From assembly GCA_900316935.1 (NCBI GenBank), contig ONEW01000007.1, positions 1 to 64,000 of the forward strand: a stretch of 64,000 bases of DNA, in the 5' to 3' direction. This DNA is from an uncultured Selenomonadales bacterium. Its GTDB lineage: Bacteria > Bacillota > Negativicutes > Acidaminococcales > Acidaminococcaceae. Under the pieces are notes generated by a model. It was not told the DNA's origin. It made no database searches and was given only the letters and a program-made list of their open reading frames with translations. Shown here one piece after another: positions 1 to 9,331 of this stretch. A program made the translations under genes and the position numbers. Position 1 is the first letter of the stretch. Each line of letters starts with the position of its first letter.

Positions 1-106
1 TTATATGACCTGGTCTGTTCCCGTTTCCGGAAACATGACCCGCACATTTATCTGGTTCGTTGTTATTCAGTTTTCAAGGTTCCTGCCGTCTTGCGACAGT
101 TTGTTT
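1..106 (-). other. 5' leader of an rRNA-type operon, running off the left edge
   Basis: Read on the minus strand, the segment contains the block CCTTGAAAACTGAATA near positions 66-81. That block is characteristic of firmicute rRNA leaders and 16S-23S spacers. It lies directly downstream of a strong promoter (107-135) and no protein start follows before the window edge. The mature rRNA gene, probably 16S, should begin left of position 1. This is inference, because no mature rRNA sequence is visible. Confidence 0.65.
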
Positions 107-135
107 AGTTTACATCAACTCGCCGCCGATGTCAA
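107..135 (-). promoter_or_regulatory. sigma-A promoter of the rRNA-type operon
   Basis: On the minus strand, -35 TTGACA (130-135) and -10 TAAACT (107-112) are separated by 17 nt. The bases just upstream of the -35 box are an A/T-rich run (about 136-160) that would suit an UP element. It drives transcription leftwards, away from the PBP gene. Confidence 0.75.
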
Positions 136-334
136 CCGTTTTTTTAAATTTCCCGTAAAAATTACGAAAAATTTAGGTTCACCCTGTTCGGGTGAGTAAA
201 TATATGATATCCTTTTTTAGCAAAAAAAGCAAGTATTTTTTCGCTTTTTTCACTTGTAATGCGGGCCCTCCGCAAAACCAGGAAACGGCACGGCGGCCCC
301 GCCGGTTCCGCGTCAATACGCACCTGGCGCTCAC
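136..334. other. AT-rich intergenic region between divergent transcription units
   Basis: No gene is seen here. A perfect 6-bp hairpin, TCACCC/GGGTGA with a 5-nt loop, lies at 179-195 and is followed by A/T runs. It may end a transcript or be incidental. Confidence 0.4.
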
Positions 335-363
335 ATGACAAAACCCGGCCTGCGTGTTATAAT
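335..363 (+). promoter_or_regulatory. sigma-A promoter of the PBP gene
   Basis: -35 ATGACA (335-340) and a perfect -10 TATAAT (358-363) are spaced by 17 nt. The leader that follows carries a CCACGG/CCGTGG hairpin at 382-399, which argues against translation starting at the GTG inside it. Confidence 0.75.
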
Positions 364-473
364 ATGAAAAGTATGGCAATGCCACGGTGTATTCCGTGGT
401 ATTTTGCGTACTATCCGTACAGCAACATCTTATCAGTATAGAAGAAACACCTATTCCTAGGAAAGCAGAGGTA

Positions 474-2513
474 ATGAAGGATATGAAATCCACTCCCCGC
501 TCCGGCTGGAAACTGATTTTCACGCTGGCCCTGCTGGTAATGACGGCCCTCTTGTCCCTGTCCTGCACGAAACTGAGCGACTCAGCGCTGGAAGAGGGAC
601 TGGTGCCCGACGCGGTTTCCCAGTTCTATGACAACAAGGGAAAGGTCGTGTACACGACGGCATCGGCGGAACACCGCATTCCCGTCAAATTCGACCAGAT
701 TCCGAAGCATGTCCGTTATGCCTTTATTTCTATCGAAGACAACCGTTTCTACGAGCACGGCGGCATCGACTACCGGGGCACGCTGCGCGCCCTCGTCAGC
801 AATATCCTGGGCCACGACGTCCAGGGCGGCAGCACGATTACGCAGCAGCTGGCCAAAAACGCCTTCCTTTCGCAGGAACGCACCATTACGCGTAAAATCA
901 AGGAAGCCTTCCTGGCCAAACAGCTGGAGAACAAGTACACGAAGAACGAGATCCTCACCATGTACCTGAACCAGATCTATTTCGGCGAAGGTTCCTACGG
1001 CGTTGAATCGGCCGCCCTCACCTATTTCGGCAAACACGTGAGGGACCTGGACCTGACCGAAGCCGCCTGCCTGGCCGCCATCCCCAAGAGCCCGAATTAC
1101 TTCGACCCCATGGAGAATCCCCAGGCCAATAAGGAACGGCGGGACCTGGTCCTCGACCAGATGGTGAAATACGGCCACATCACGCAGGCCGAAGCCGATA
1201 AGGCGAAGGCGGCAAAGCTCGTCATCCGCCAGCCCCAGAAAGGCACTAAAAAGGATGTCCAGGGCTATTTCTTCGATTATGTCTCCCAGCTCATCGCCCA
1301 AAAATTTGGCGATGATGTCCTGTATAAGGGCGGCCTCAAAATCTACACGACCCTCGACAGCAACATGCAGGCTGCAGCCGAAAAAGCCATCACCAGGCTG
1401 CCCGACATCTATACCAAGGATCCGGACCATCTGACCCAGCCCCAGGTCGGCCTTATCGCCATCGACCCGAAGACGGGCTACATCAAGGCCATGATCGGCG
1501 GCCGCGGGCAGGACAAGTTCAACCGCGCCGTACAGGCCGTCCGGCAGCCCGGCTCCGCCTTCAAGCCTTTCGTCTACCTGACGGCCATGGACAACGGCAT
1601 GAACGCCGCTACCCTGATTGATGACAGCGAATACTCCGTCGGTTCCTGGAAGCCGCAGAACTACGGGCGCAACTACCATGGCAAAATCACGCTGCGCACG
1701 GCCCTGAAACATTCCTACAACGTGCCGGCCGTCAAGCTCGCCATGCAGCTCGGGCCGGAAAAGATCATCAAGAACGCCAAAGCACTGGGCATCACGACGC
1801 TGGTGGAAAGCGGCGCCCAGAACGATGTCAACGCGGCCATGGCCCTGGGCGGCCTGACCAAGGGTGTCAGCCCCATAGAGATGGCGGCCGCTTATGGCAC
1901 CATCGGCAATAACGGCGTCTACAACAAGCCGGTGGCCATCCTGAAGATTGTGGACCGCAACGGCAAAGTCATTTACGAACACAAACCGTCCGCAAAGCAG
2001 GTCGTCAGTGCCAAAGCGGCCTATCAGACGACGGATATGCTCATGGACGTCCTCGTCAGCGGCACTGCCGCCGGTGCAGGCCTGGGCCGTCCGGCCGCCG
2101 GCAAGACCGGTACGACCGACGACTACAAAGACGCCTGGTTCGTCGGCTACACGCCGAACCTGAGCTGCGCCGTCTGGATTGGGGACGACCGCAGCCGTAC
2201 CATGGGTGTGATGACCGGCTCCATGGCGCCGTTGTCCATCTGGCATGCCTTCATGACCCAGGCCGTGAAGGAAGTCCCCTACGCCAACTTCACCCGTCCT
2301 GCCGGCGCCGTAACGCCGCGTGGCGAGGATATCGGCAAGGAGGAGGACAAAGATAAGGATAAGGACAAAGACAAAGACAAAGAAAAGGATACTGACAAAA
2401 AGGGACAGGCCGACGTGAAGAAGGACGCCAAAGGCCAGAAACCCACCAAAGACACGCAGACCAGGAAGCCCGTCGTCAGCAACAAACCGACCGCCTCTTC
2501 CCAGAAGCGGTAA
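474..2513 (+). CDS. class A penicillin-binding protein (PBP1A family)
   Basis: Bifunctional peptidoglycan synthase: an N-terminal glycosyltransferase (GT51) polymerises lipid II and a C-terminal transpeptidase cross-links stems outside the inner membrane. From the ATG at 474 (679 aa) there is one membrane anchor (about 12-31), then GT51 motifs EDNRFYEHGG (88-97, catalytic Glu88) and GGSTITQQLAKN (118-129). The transpeptidase has SAFK (361-364, nucleophile Ser361), SYN (414-416) and KTG (544-546). The C-terminal tail, after about residue 615, is a low-complexity run of alternating Asp and Lys, then a Lys/Thr/Pro-rich end. An in-frame GTG at 387 is less likely because it lies in a leader hairpin. 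ATG 483 is an alternative start. The gene is alone between its promoter and a terminator. Confidence 0.95.
   Translation: MKDMKSTPRSGWKLIFTLALLVMTALLSLSCTKLSDSALEEGLVPDAVSQFYDNKGKVVYTTASAEHRIPVKFDQIPKHVRYAFISIEDNRFYEHGGIDYRGTLRALVSNILGHDVQGGSTITQQLAKNAFLSQERTITRKIKEAFLAKQLENKYTKNEILTMYLNQIYFGEGSYGVESAALTYFGKHVRDLDLTEAACLAAIPKSPNYFDPMENPQANKERRDLVLDQMVKYGHITQAEADKAKAAKLVIRQPQKGTKKDVQGYFFDYVSQLIAQKFGDDVLYKGGLKIYTTLDSNMQAAAEKAITRLPDIYTKDPDHLTQPQVGLIAIDPKTGYIKAMIGGRGQDKFNRAVQAVRQPGSAFKPFVYLTAMDNGMNAATLIDDSEYSVGSWKPQNYGRNYHGKITLRTALKHSYNVPAVKLAMQLGPEKIIKNAKALGITTLVESGAQNDVNAAMALGGLTKGVSPIEMAAAYGTIGNNGVYNKPVAILKIVDRNGKVIYEHKPSAKQVVSAKAAYQTTDMLMDVLVSGTAAGAGLGRPAAGKTGTTDDYKDAWFVGYTPNLSCAVWIGDDRSRTMGVMTGSMAPLSIWHAFMTQAVKEVPYANFTRPAGAVTPRGEDIGKEEDKDKDKDKDKDKEKDTDKKGQADVKKDAKGQKPTKDTQTRKPVVSNKPTASSQKR
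2338..2402 (+). repeat. short (GAC/GAT)AA(A/G) repeat coding for an Asp-Lys tail
   Basis: About ten near-identical hexamers of the gacaaa/gataag type run in tandem and encode the DKDKDKDK-like tail of the PBP. Such runs change length by slippage in units that keep the frame. Confidence 0.8.
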
Positions 2514-2557
2514 AAGGCTTGCGACAGGCGCCGCGGCAAACAACCAGTTCAAAAAGG

Positions 2558-2594
2558 AAACCCGTTCATGGCAACATGAACGGGTTTCTTTATC
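2558..2594. terminator. bidirectional rho-independent terminator
   Basis: A perfect 13-bp stem AAACCCGTTCATG (2558-2570) pairs with 2575-2587 around a GCAA loop. T-rich sequence follows on the plus strand, and an A-run at 2551-2555 gives T's on the minus strand. It separates the convergent PBP and kinase genes and can serve both. Confidence 0.85.
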
Positions 2595-2607
2595 CTTGTC
2601 TTCTGTT

Positions 2608-4275
2608 TTACAGCGCATAAGCGAACGTGGATCCGCCGATGAACTCCTTCATGATGGAGTTGTTCGGAATGGCCTTCTCCTCCATCGGTTCAATCAGGGA
2701 AAGGAGCACCAGGAGCCGCGAGGCAACGAAGTAGGCGCCGGCATCCTTCGGTTCGATGGTCTGGAGCAGCGGTTCCGCATACTTGCGCAGGACGGCCGGC
2801 TCGTAAATCAGGCTCGTGTTGAAGAACATGTCCGCCTCTTCCTGGCACGGGAAAATGTACTTCTCCTCCCCTTCCCGCACGGAAGGCCAGGTTTCGATGG
2901 TCTGGAGGGCGTTGTGGCTGCGGAATTTATTGTCCCGGACCATGCGCCGCAGCAGGCGCATATCCGTCGTATGGATGCGGTTGTAGTTATCGATGGACAT
3001 GGGCGTCAGAGCGCTGACGAAGATCTTCAGCTTGTTCTCCGCCGGAACGGATTCGCTCGTCCGCTTGTTCAGGGCGTGGATGCCTTCGATGACGAAGACG
3101 CTGTTGTCCTCCATCCGCATCAGATCGCCCTTGTATTCCCGTACGCCCTTCTTGAAGTTGAACTTGGGCAGTTCGATTTCCGCCCCCTGCAGCAATTCGT
3201 GCAGGTCGTGGTTGAAGAGCGGCATGTCGATGGCGTCGACGCTCTCGTAGTCATACGAACCGTCAGCCTTCTTCGGCGTCTTGTCCCGGTCCAGGTAATA
3301 GTTGTCCATGGAGATGGGGATGGCCTTGATGCCGTTCACTTCGAGCTGGACGCTCAGGCGTTGGGAGAACGACGTCTTGCCCGACGACGAAGGGCCGGCA
3401 ATGAGGACGAAGCGCAGCTTGTCTTTGCGGGACAGCACATAATCCGCAATCTGGGCGATCTTCTTTTCCTGCAGGGCCTCGGCCATGCGGATGATATTGT
3501 CGGACCGGCCGGAGCGGACCAGGCGGTTCAGTTTCGAGATGGTGTTGCAGCCGATCATGGCGGACCATTCCTCCGCTTCGTGATACACGCTGTTGATGCG
3601 GTGCCGGCGGTCCCACGGCAGCACTTTCGTATAATCCGTGTCTTCGGGATAGTTCAGCACGAATCCCTCTTCGTAGGGGATGATTTCAAAGGCATTAAGG
3701 AACTCCGTTCCCGGCAGCAGCGGCTCCAGGAAGAACTCGTATTTGCCGCCCAGCTTGTTGACCGGGATTTGCTCAAGGTCCGGCCGCATTTCCAGCAGGC
3801 CGATGCGGTCCTGGCCCTGGACGGAATCCCCCAGCACGTCATCGATGGCCAGTTTGCGCGGTGCCAGAAGGAACTGGATTGGTTCTTTGCGGGCAATGTA
3901 CTCCCGCATCCTCTTTTCAATAGCCCGCAGCATCTCCTCCGAATAACGGCCGCCATGGGTCACACAGTACAGCGCCGTTCCCAGGGAGTTGCGCACTTCC
4001 ACGTGGATATCGGGATACAGCTCTTCCGCCGAAACGAGGAACAGGAAGAGCAGGCTGCGCACATAGGCCCGCATGCCTTCGGGGCAGTTGATGGGCAGGA
4101 AATCCAGCGTGCAGTCTTTTTCCAAAGGCAGGCGCAAGTTCATCCCCACGCCGTTCACGATGGCTTCCGCAATGGACTGCCCACCGTGTTTCTGCCAGCC
4201 CTCGGCAATCTTTTTCGGCGTAATGCCGGCAGGATATTCCTGTACGGTGCCATCGGGCAATGTCACATGAATCAT
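2608..4275 (-). CDS. TGS-domain nucleoside (uridine-type) kinase
   Basis: 555-aa protein of the firmicute family that joins an N-terminal TGS domain (about 1-65) and a threonyl-tRNA-synthetase-like middle part to a C-terminal P-loop kinase of the uridine kinase/PRK type. Walker A is GPSSSGKTSFS (about residues 302-312), followed by a SMDNYY segment typical of uridine kinases. Family proteins are annotated as nucleoside kinases; the physiological substrate is usually not proven. The TGS domain suggests nucleotide or ligand sensing. It shares its strand with the aminotransferase gene but is separated from it by 68 nt, and it ends against the shared terminator. Confidence 0.85.
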   Translation of the reverse strand: MIHVTLPDGTVQEYPAGITPKKIAEGWQKHGGQSIAEAIVNGVGMNLRLPLEKDCTLDFLPINCPEGMRAYVRSLLFLFLVSAEELYPDIHVEVRNSLGTALYCVTHGGRYSEEMLRAIEKRMREYIARKEPIQFLLAPRKLAIDDVLGDSVQGQDRIGLLEMRPDLEQIPVNKLGGKYEFFLEPLLPGTEFLNAFEIIPYEEGFVLNYPEDTDYTKVLPWDRRHRINSVYHEAEEWSAMIGCNTISKLNRLVRSGRSDNIIRMAEALQEKKIAQIADYVLSRKDKLRFVLIAGPSSSGKTSFSQRLSVQLEVNGIKAIPISMDNYYLDRDKTPKKADGSYDYESVDAIDMPLFNHDLHELLQGAEIELPKFNFKKGVREYKGDLMRMEDNSVFVIEGIHALNKRTSESVPAENKLKIFVSALTPMSIDNYNRIHTTDMRLLRRMVRDNKFRSHNALQTIETWPSVREGEEKYIFPCQEEADMFFNTSLIYEPAVLRKYAEPLLQTIEPKDAGAYFVASRLLVLLSLIEPMEEKAIPNNSIMKEFIGGSTFAYAL

Positions 4276-4343
4276 AAGCGTCTACAGCTCCTTTATCAGC
4301 GTCCCTCCGGACCTTTTTCAGTAAAGCCGTCCCCCAGTTCCGC

Positions 4344-5588
4344 TCAGCCCAGGACTGCGTCCATGGCCCTCTTGATCTTGCCGGCCAGGCCCGGAATCTT
4401 GGACAGCGGCACGGAGCACATGGCGATACGGATGCCGCCGGCCTGCGGAACCAGGTAAATATGGTCTTCGTGCAGTTTGTCGCAGATTTCCTGGTTCTTT
4501 TCGCACGGAATGGACAGGAAGAATCCCGCCAGATACGGGATCATGGGCAGGCCGCAGGCCCTGGCTTCCTTTACGAAGACATCGGCACGGGCTTTGATCA
4601 TATTGTAGTAATGGCTGCGTTCGGCTTCGACAGCTTTCAGCAGCTCCGGATCGCTGTACACGATTTCCAGGGTCTTCATGGCCGGACGGTTGATGTTGGA
4701 CCAGGTGGCACGGCTGGAGTACTGGTTTACATCGAAGAACTCCTGTGCCGCTTCCGGCGTGTTGGCCACGCAGATCATGGCGCCTACGCGCTGGCCGTAC
4801 ATGGTGAAGCCTTTGGACATGCTGTACTGGACGACGGCCAGCACGCGGTCCGGCATATTGTCCAGGGCGTGGAACACTTCGCGGACTTCCTCCTTGTCTC
4901 CGCCGTAATCCAGGTAGGCCACGTCGAGGAAGAGCACGGCCTGTCTGCCCGTTTCTTCCGTCACATTGCCCAGCATGGTCACGACGCCTTCCATATCGGC
5001 ACGGGACAGGCCGTAGCCCGTCGGGTTGTGGGCCGGCGTGTTGATGATGACGAGGACGCTGTTCTGGCGGGACAGCAGTTCCCGGACCTTCTTTTCCAGG
5101 GCCGGCAGATTGAACTGTTCGCCGTCCGTCAGCATCTTGTAGTTGGTCAGTTTGCGGCCCAGGTCCTTGCAAAGCACGGAATAGGCACCCCAGAACCAGT
5201 CCGCCGTCAGGACTTCGTCCCCCGGCTCCGTATAGTTCCAGATGGCATGATGGATACCGCCGGTACCGCCGGCAGTGGCCACGGCCTTGATGTACCCTTT
5301 CGGTTTCCTGGCGCCGAAGCACGCGTCCTGGACCTTGTCCAGGAACCCGGGCATACCGGCGATGGGCGCGTAGGCCACGTAATCTTCGTCCGGCAGGGAC
5401 TTGAACACCTTCAATACGGTCGGCAGCGCGACGAGCTTGCCCCCGTCGTCGATCATGGCCCCGATGGTGCCGTTCGTCACCTTGTCAGCGCCCGTTTTGG
5501 CTGCATCTGCCACAGCCAGCGCATTCGCTGCAAAAATGTTGTCTTCCGCCGATTTTCCTTTTGCCTGGATGGCTGCAAAACTTTTCAC
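4344..5588 (-). CDS. class I/II aminotransferase, probably aspartate/aromatic type
   Basis: PLP-dependent fold type I aminotransferase, 414 aa. It has NPTG (about 188-191), an Asp-X-X-Tyr pair near 222-225 that contacts PLP, and the Schiff-base lysine in SMSKGF (Lys259). I chose GTG 5588 because AAGGAG sits 8 nt before it; the GTG at 5597 touches the ribosome-binding site. The gene starts 20 nt after the aspartokinase stop, so the two are likely cotranscribed. An aspartate-forming transaminase would feed the kinase, which is context inference. The family also includes aromatic aminotransferases. Confidence 0.8.
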   Translation of the reverse strand: MKSFAAIQAKGKSAEDNIFAANALAVADAAKTGADKVTNGTIGAMIDDGGKLVALPTVLKVFKSLPDEDYVAYAPIAGMPGFLDKVQDACFGARKPKGYIKAVATAGGTGGIHHAIWNYTEPGDEVLTADWFWGAYSVLCKDLGRKLTNYKMLTDGEQFNLPALEKKVRELLSRQNSVLVIINTPAHNPTGYGLSRADMEGVVTMLGNVTEETGRQAVLFLDVAYLDYGGDKEEVREVFHALDNMPDRVLAVVQYSMSKGFTMYGQRVGAMICVANTPEAAQEFFDVNQYSSRATWSNINRPAMKTLEIVYSDPELLKAVEAERSHYYNMIKARADVFVKEARACGLPMIPYLAGFFLSIPCEKNQEICDKLHEDHIYLVPQAGGIRIAMCSVPLSKIPGLAGKIKRAMDAVLG

Positions 5589-5608
5589 TTCAAACACTCC
5601 TTTTTACC

Positions 5609-6835
5609 TTATGCCTGTTCCGGGAAAAAGTGGTCGTGTACCGCATTGACGGCGATTTCCACCTGGTCCCGCGGAATCAGGCAGGAAATGCTGATTTCCG
5701 ACGTGCTGATGATGATGAGGTTGATGTTCTTGGCCGCCAGGGCGCCGAACATGCCGGCGGCGATACCGGGATTGCCCAGCATGCCGGCTCCGACGACGGA
5801 CACCTTGGCCACGTTCGCTTCCATATCGACGCGGCTGAAGCCCATGTCCGGTTTCAGGGTCTCCAGGACGCCGACGGCATCAGCCATATCGGCCTTCTGG
5901 CACGTAAAGGTGATGTCGTTCTTTTCCGGCACGGCACTGGCGCTCTGGACGATCATGTCCACATCGATATTGACCTTGGCCAGGGCGTCGAAGATGCGGA
6001 ACGCCACGCCGGGCAGGTCCTTTACGCCGCGGACGGCGATCTTCGCCACATTTACATCACTGGTTACACCGCGTACGACATATTCCTTTTCTGCTTCCAA
6101 CGTGTAGTTCCTCCTTATGATGGTGCCTTCCACATTGTGGAACGTGGAGCGCACATGAATATCGACTCCGGTGTGCTCGCCGTATTCGACGGCACGGGGC
6201 TGCATGACGCCGGCACCCAGACGGGCCAGTTCCAGCATATCCCCAAAGGTGATCTCCTTCAGCTTGCGGGCTCCCGGCACGACACGGGGATCCGCCGTAT
6301 AGACGCCGTCCACGTCCGTGTAAATTTCGCACAGGTCCGCCTTCAGGCCCGCTGCCACCGCCACGGCCGTCGTATCACTGCCGCCGCGGCCCAGCGTCGT
6401 GATATCGCCTGTATCGGCCAGCCCCTGGAAGCCGGCTACGACGACGACATTGCCGTCGTCCAGTTCCTTCAGGATGCGGTCCGGTTTCACTTCGAGGATG
6501 CCGGCCTTCGTATGGTTGGCATTGGTCCGTACGCCTGCCTGCGGTCCCGTCAGGGAAACCGCCTTCTGTCCCCGTTCCTGGAAGGCGGCCGCCAACAGGG
6601 CGATGGACACCTGTTCTCCGGTCGCGAGGAGCATGTCCATCTCGCGTTTCGGCATATGCCTGGAAACCCGCCCGGCCAGCGTGACCAGGTCATCCGTCGT
6701 GTCGCCCATGGCGGAAACGACGATGACGATCCTGTCGTCCGGTTTCTTTTCTGCCAGCACGCGGTCGACCAGATGGTAGATCTTTTCAGGGGTCGCCACG
6801 CTGCTGCCACCGAATTTTTTCACTAATAAAGCCAT
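5609..6835 (-). CDS. lysC: aspartokinase
   Basis: Phosphorylates L-aspartate as the first committed step to lysine, threonine and methionine (and diaminopimelate for the wall). 408 aa, with the N-terminal KKFGGSSVA motif (6-14) that binds ATP/aspartate and an amino-acid-kinase domain to about 245. Two C-terminal ACT domains, which in this family give feedback inhibition, follow from about 265. It is preceded by its own promoter with a leader of only about 25 nt, too short for a lysine riboswitch. An aminotransferase follows 20 nt downstream. Confidence 0.95.
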   Translation of the reverse strand: MALLVKKFGGSSVATPEKIYHLVDRVLAEKKPDDRIVIVVSAMGDTTDDLVTLAGRVSRHMPKREMDMLLATGEQVSIALLAAAFQERGQKAVSLTGPQAGVRTNANHTKAGILEVKPDRILKELDDGNVVVVAGFQGLADTGDITTLGRGGSDTTAVAVAAGLKADLCEIYTDVDGVYTADPRVVPGARKLKEITFGDMLELARLGAGVMQPRAVEYGEHTGVDIHVRSTFHNVEGTIIRRNYTLEAEKEYVVRGVTSDVNVAKIAVRGVKDLPGVAFRIFDALAKVNIDVDMIVQSASAVPEKNDITFTCQKADMADAVGVLETLKPDMGFSRVDMEANVAKVSVVGAGMLGNPGIAAGMFGALAAKNINLIIISTSEISISCLIPRDQVEIAVNAVHDHFFPEQA

Positions 6836-6867
6836 AATAACCCCCTCGTGGTACTTACATTAAGATA

Positions 6868-6897
6868 ATTATATCAAATTGCAGTACCGGGACTCAA
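6868..6897 (-). promoter_or_regulatory. promoter of the lysC-aminotransferase operon
   Basis: Minus-strand -35 TTGAGT (6892-6897) and perfect -10 TATAAT (6868-6873) with an 18-nt spacer. Confidence 0.65.
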
Positions 6898-6936
6898 TAA
6901 AAAATGCGGAAATTACTCCGTACAGTGCCGCGGCTG

Positions 6937-9297
6937 TCACTTCACCGTCACGATGGTCACACCGGCGCCGCCCAAAGACTCGTTGGCCATGGCGAAGGCC
7001 GCCACGCTGCGGTGGGTCTTCAGATAAGCGTGCAGACCGGCCCGCAGGGCCCCCGTCCCTTTGCCATGGATGATGCGCACCTGCGTCATGCCCGCCAGGA
7101 GCGCGTCATCGATGGCCCGGTCCACGTACGGAACCGCCTCGTCCGTCGTCATACCCCGCACGTCCACTTCCTGGGCTGCCGATTCCGCTTTTGCCACGAA
7201 CAGTTCGTGGGCCGTCCCGGCCCTGTATTTGGACCGCTCAGGCTGCGGTTTCGGCGCGTCCTTGACCAGCAGGCATTCCTGCAGGGGCAGGGTGATTTTC
7301 AGGACCCCGACACTGACCAGGGCCTCCCGGCCCTTCACTTCGCGGATGATGCCGTCCTTGCGCAGGTTCGTGACAAAGACCGTCATGCCCTCCTTCGCCG
7401 TCTTCGGCGTCAGCGGCTTTCCTTTCGGCAGGGGCTCTTCCAGGCTCAGCTGCTTGTTCAGGCGCTTGCGGGCCTCCATGGCCGTTTCCTGCAGCTGCTG
7501 CGGATCCGCATCCGCCCGCAGGTGGCGCAGTTCCTTCAGGACCGCCTCGGCCTCGCGGCGGCTGTTGCGGTAAATCTCGTCTGCCTGGTACCGCGCCTTG
7601 CGCAGCAGTTCGTTGCGCTGTTTCTCGAATTCCCGTTTCTTGAAGACCAGCTCGTTGCGCAGCGTTTCGCTTTCAAAGCGGAGCTGCTCCAGCTCACGGC
7701 TGCTTTCCTCGTACTGGCGCCGCTGGGTTTCCAGTCCCTGGATGACATCCTCCATATGGGCGTGTTCCTCGTTCAGGAATGCGCCGGCCTTGTCGATGAT
7801 GGCGTCCGGCAGGCCCAGACGGCGGCTGATGCTGAAGGCATTGCTGCTGCCCGGCACACCCATCAGCAGGCGGTACGTGGGCAGCAGCGTGTCGGGGTTG
7901 AACTCCACGCTGGCGTTCTCCATCCCTTTACGGCCGAAGGCGAACGTCTTCAGTTCGCTGTAATGGGTCGTCACGATGGACCAGACGCCCCGGCCCGTCA
8001 AATAATCAAGGATCGCCATGGCCAGCGCGGCTCCTTCGTTCGGGTCCGTGCCGGAACAGATTTCGTCCACCAGGAAGAGGTCCCCGGGACGGACGTCCCG
8101 CAAAATGGAGACGAGGTTGGTCATGTGTCCCGAAAAAGTACTCAGGCTCTGCTCGATGCTCTGCTCGTCGCCGATGTCGGCGTAAATGGCATGGAAGACC
8201 GGTAATTCCGCATGCAGGGCCGGAATGAACATGCCGGTCTGGGCCATGAGGGCGAAGATGCCCGTCGCCTTCAGGGCCACCGTCTTGCCGCCCGTATTGG
8301 GACCCGTCACGAGCAGCGTCTGGAATGTGCCGCCCAGGCTGATATCCAGGGGAACGCACGTATCCTTCGGCAGCAGCGGATGGCGTCCCTTTTCGATGCG
8401 CAGGCCGCCGTCCTGCACCAGGACCGGCTCCACAGCCTGCGTCTGCAGGGCGAACTCCGCTTTCGTTGCAATCACATCCACATCGGTCGCCGTTTCCAGG
8501 CAGCGCATCAGGTTGTCCGCCTCGCTGCCGGCCAGGGCCGACAGGTGGCGCAGGATGCGTTCCACCTCTTCCTTTTCCTGGACCAGGTAACGCTTGATCT
8601 CGTTATTCAGGTTGACCACGGCCAGCGGCTCAATGAAGAGCGTCGCCCCCGTGCCGGACTGGTCGTGGATGACGCCGGGGAAGTTGAGGCGGTATTCCTG
8701 CTTGATGGGAATCACGTAACGGTCCCCGCGCATGGTCACCAGGGCGTCCTGGAAATATTTCTGGTTGTCCGGGTCGTGGAGGATGTGTTCCAGCTGCGTC
8801 TTGACCCGGTTCTTGGCGGACGCGATGCCCACACGCAGGCCGCTCAGCTTGACGGAGGCCGTGTCAAGGATCTCCCCCTTTTCCGAGATGGCCTTCTCCA
8901 GCTGACGCACCAGTTTGGGGAATTCCTGCAGTTCCCGGCCGTACACGGCCAGGTTCGGATGGTCGTCGCTCCCCGTAAGAAGGAACCTCTTGAGGGCCGC
9001 AAACTCCTGGGCGCTCGTCTTGATGTCCTGCAGCTCGTCCACTTCCAGGACGCTGCCCATTTTAGCCCGCTTCACGGCAGACGCGATATTGTACAGCCCG
9101 CCGAAAGGGAACCGTTTGGCATTGTCCAGCAGGCGTTTGGCTTCCGCCGTTTCCGCCAGCATGCGGCGCACCGTCCCGAAGTCGGCGCTGACCGGCAGGG
9201 CGAGCAGCTTGTCCCGCCCCATCTCCGTCGCGGCGCAGGCTGCCGCCCGGGTCTTTACCTTGTCAAATTCCAGTGTCTTTATCGAAAAACGTGACAT
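6937..9297 (-). CDS. mutS2: MutS2 ATPase/nuclease
   Basis: 786 aa, the usual length for MutS2. It has the MutS core and ATPase with Walker A TGPNTGGKT (331-339) and a DEICSGTDP Walker B segment, then a long coiled stretch, then a C-terminal Smr domain (about 710-786) with the conserved HGKG (744-747). MutS2 lacks the mismatch-recognition domain of MutS. It has been linked to suppression of recombination and, in Bacillus, to splitting of collided ribosomes. The ATG at 9297 has GAAGGAAAG upstream. It lies 34 nt after the U32 gene and is probably cotranscribed. Confidence 0.95.
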   Translation of the reverse strand: MSRFSIKTLEFDKVKTRAAACAATEMGRDKLLALPVSADFGTVRRMLAETAEAKRLLDNAKRFPFGGLYNIASAVKRAKMGSVLEVDELQDIKTSAQEFAALKRFLLTGSDDHPNLAVYGRELQEFPKLVRQLEKAISEKGEILDTASVKLSGLRVGIASAKNRVKTQLEHILHDPDNQKYFQDALVTMRGDRYVIPIKQEYRLNFPGVIHDQSGTGATLFIEPLAVVNLNNEIKRYLVQEKEEVERILRHLSALAGSEADNLMRCLETATDVDVIATKAEFALQTQAVEPVLVQDGGLRIEKGRHPLLPKDTCVPLDISLGGTFQTLLVTGPNTGGKTVALKATGIFALMAQTGMFIPALHAELPVFHAIYADIGDEQSIEQSLSTFSGHMTNLVSILRDVRPGDLFLVDEICSGTDPNEGAALAMAILDYLTGRGVWSIVTTHYSELKTFAFGRKGMENASVEFNPDTLLPTYRLLMGVPGSSNAFSISRRLGLPDAIIDKAGAFLNEEHAHMEDVIQGLETQRRQYEESSRELEQLRFESETLRNELVFKKREFEKQRNELLRKARYQADEIYRNSRREAEAVLKELRHLRADADPQQLQETAMEARKRLNKQLSLEEPLPKGKPLTPKTAKEGMTVFVTNLRKDGIIREVKGREALVSVGVLKITLPLQECLLVKDAPKPQPERSKYRAGTAHELFVAKAESAAQEVDVRGMTTDEAVPYVDRAIDDALLAGMTQVRIIHGKGTGALRAGLHAYLKTHRSVAAFAMANESLGGAGVTIVTVK

Positions 9298-9331
9298 ACG
9301 CTCTTTCCTTCTGTCTTTCCCGTCCGGTGCG

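Noticed and set aside
387-473. Upstream GTG start for the PBP
   Set aside because: It lies inside a leader hairpin, has no ribosome-binding site and adds residues not typical of the family.
474-570. Lipoprotein signal in the PBP (LSLSC)
   Set aside because: The residue three before Cys is Ser, not Leu/Val/Ile, and class A PBPs are held by a membrane helix.
6836-6936. Lysine riboswitch in front of lysC
   Set aside because: The promoter leaves a leader of only about 25 nt, too short for the riboswitch.
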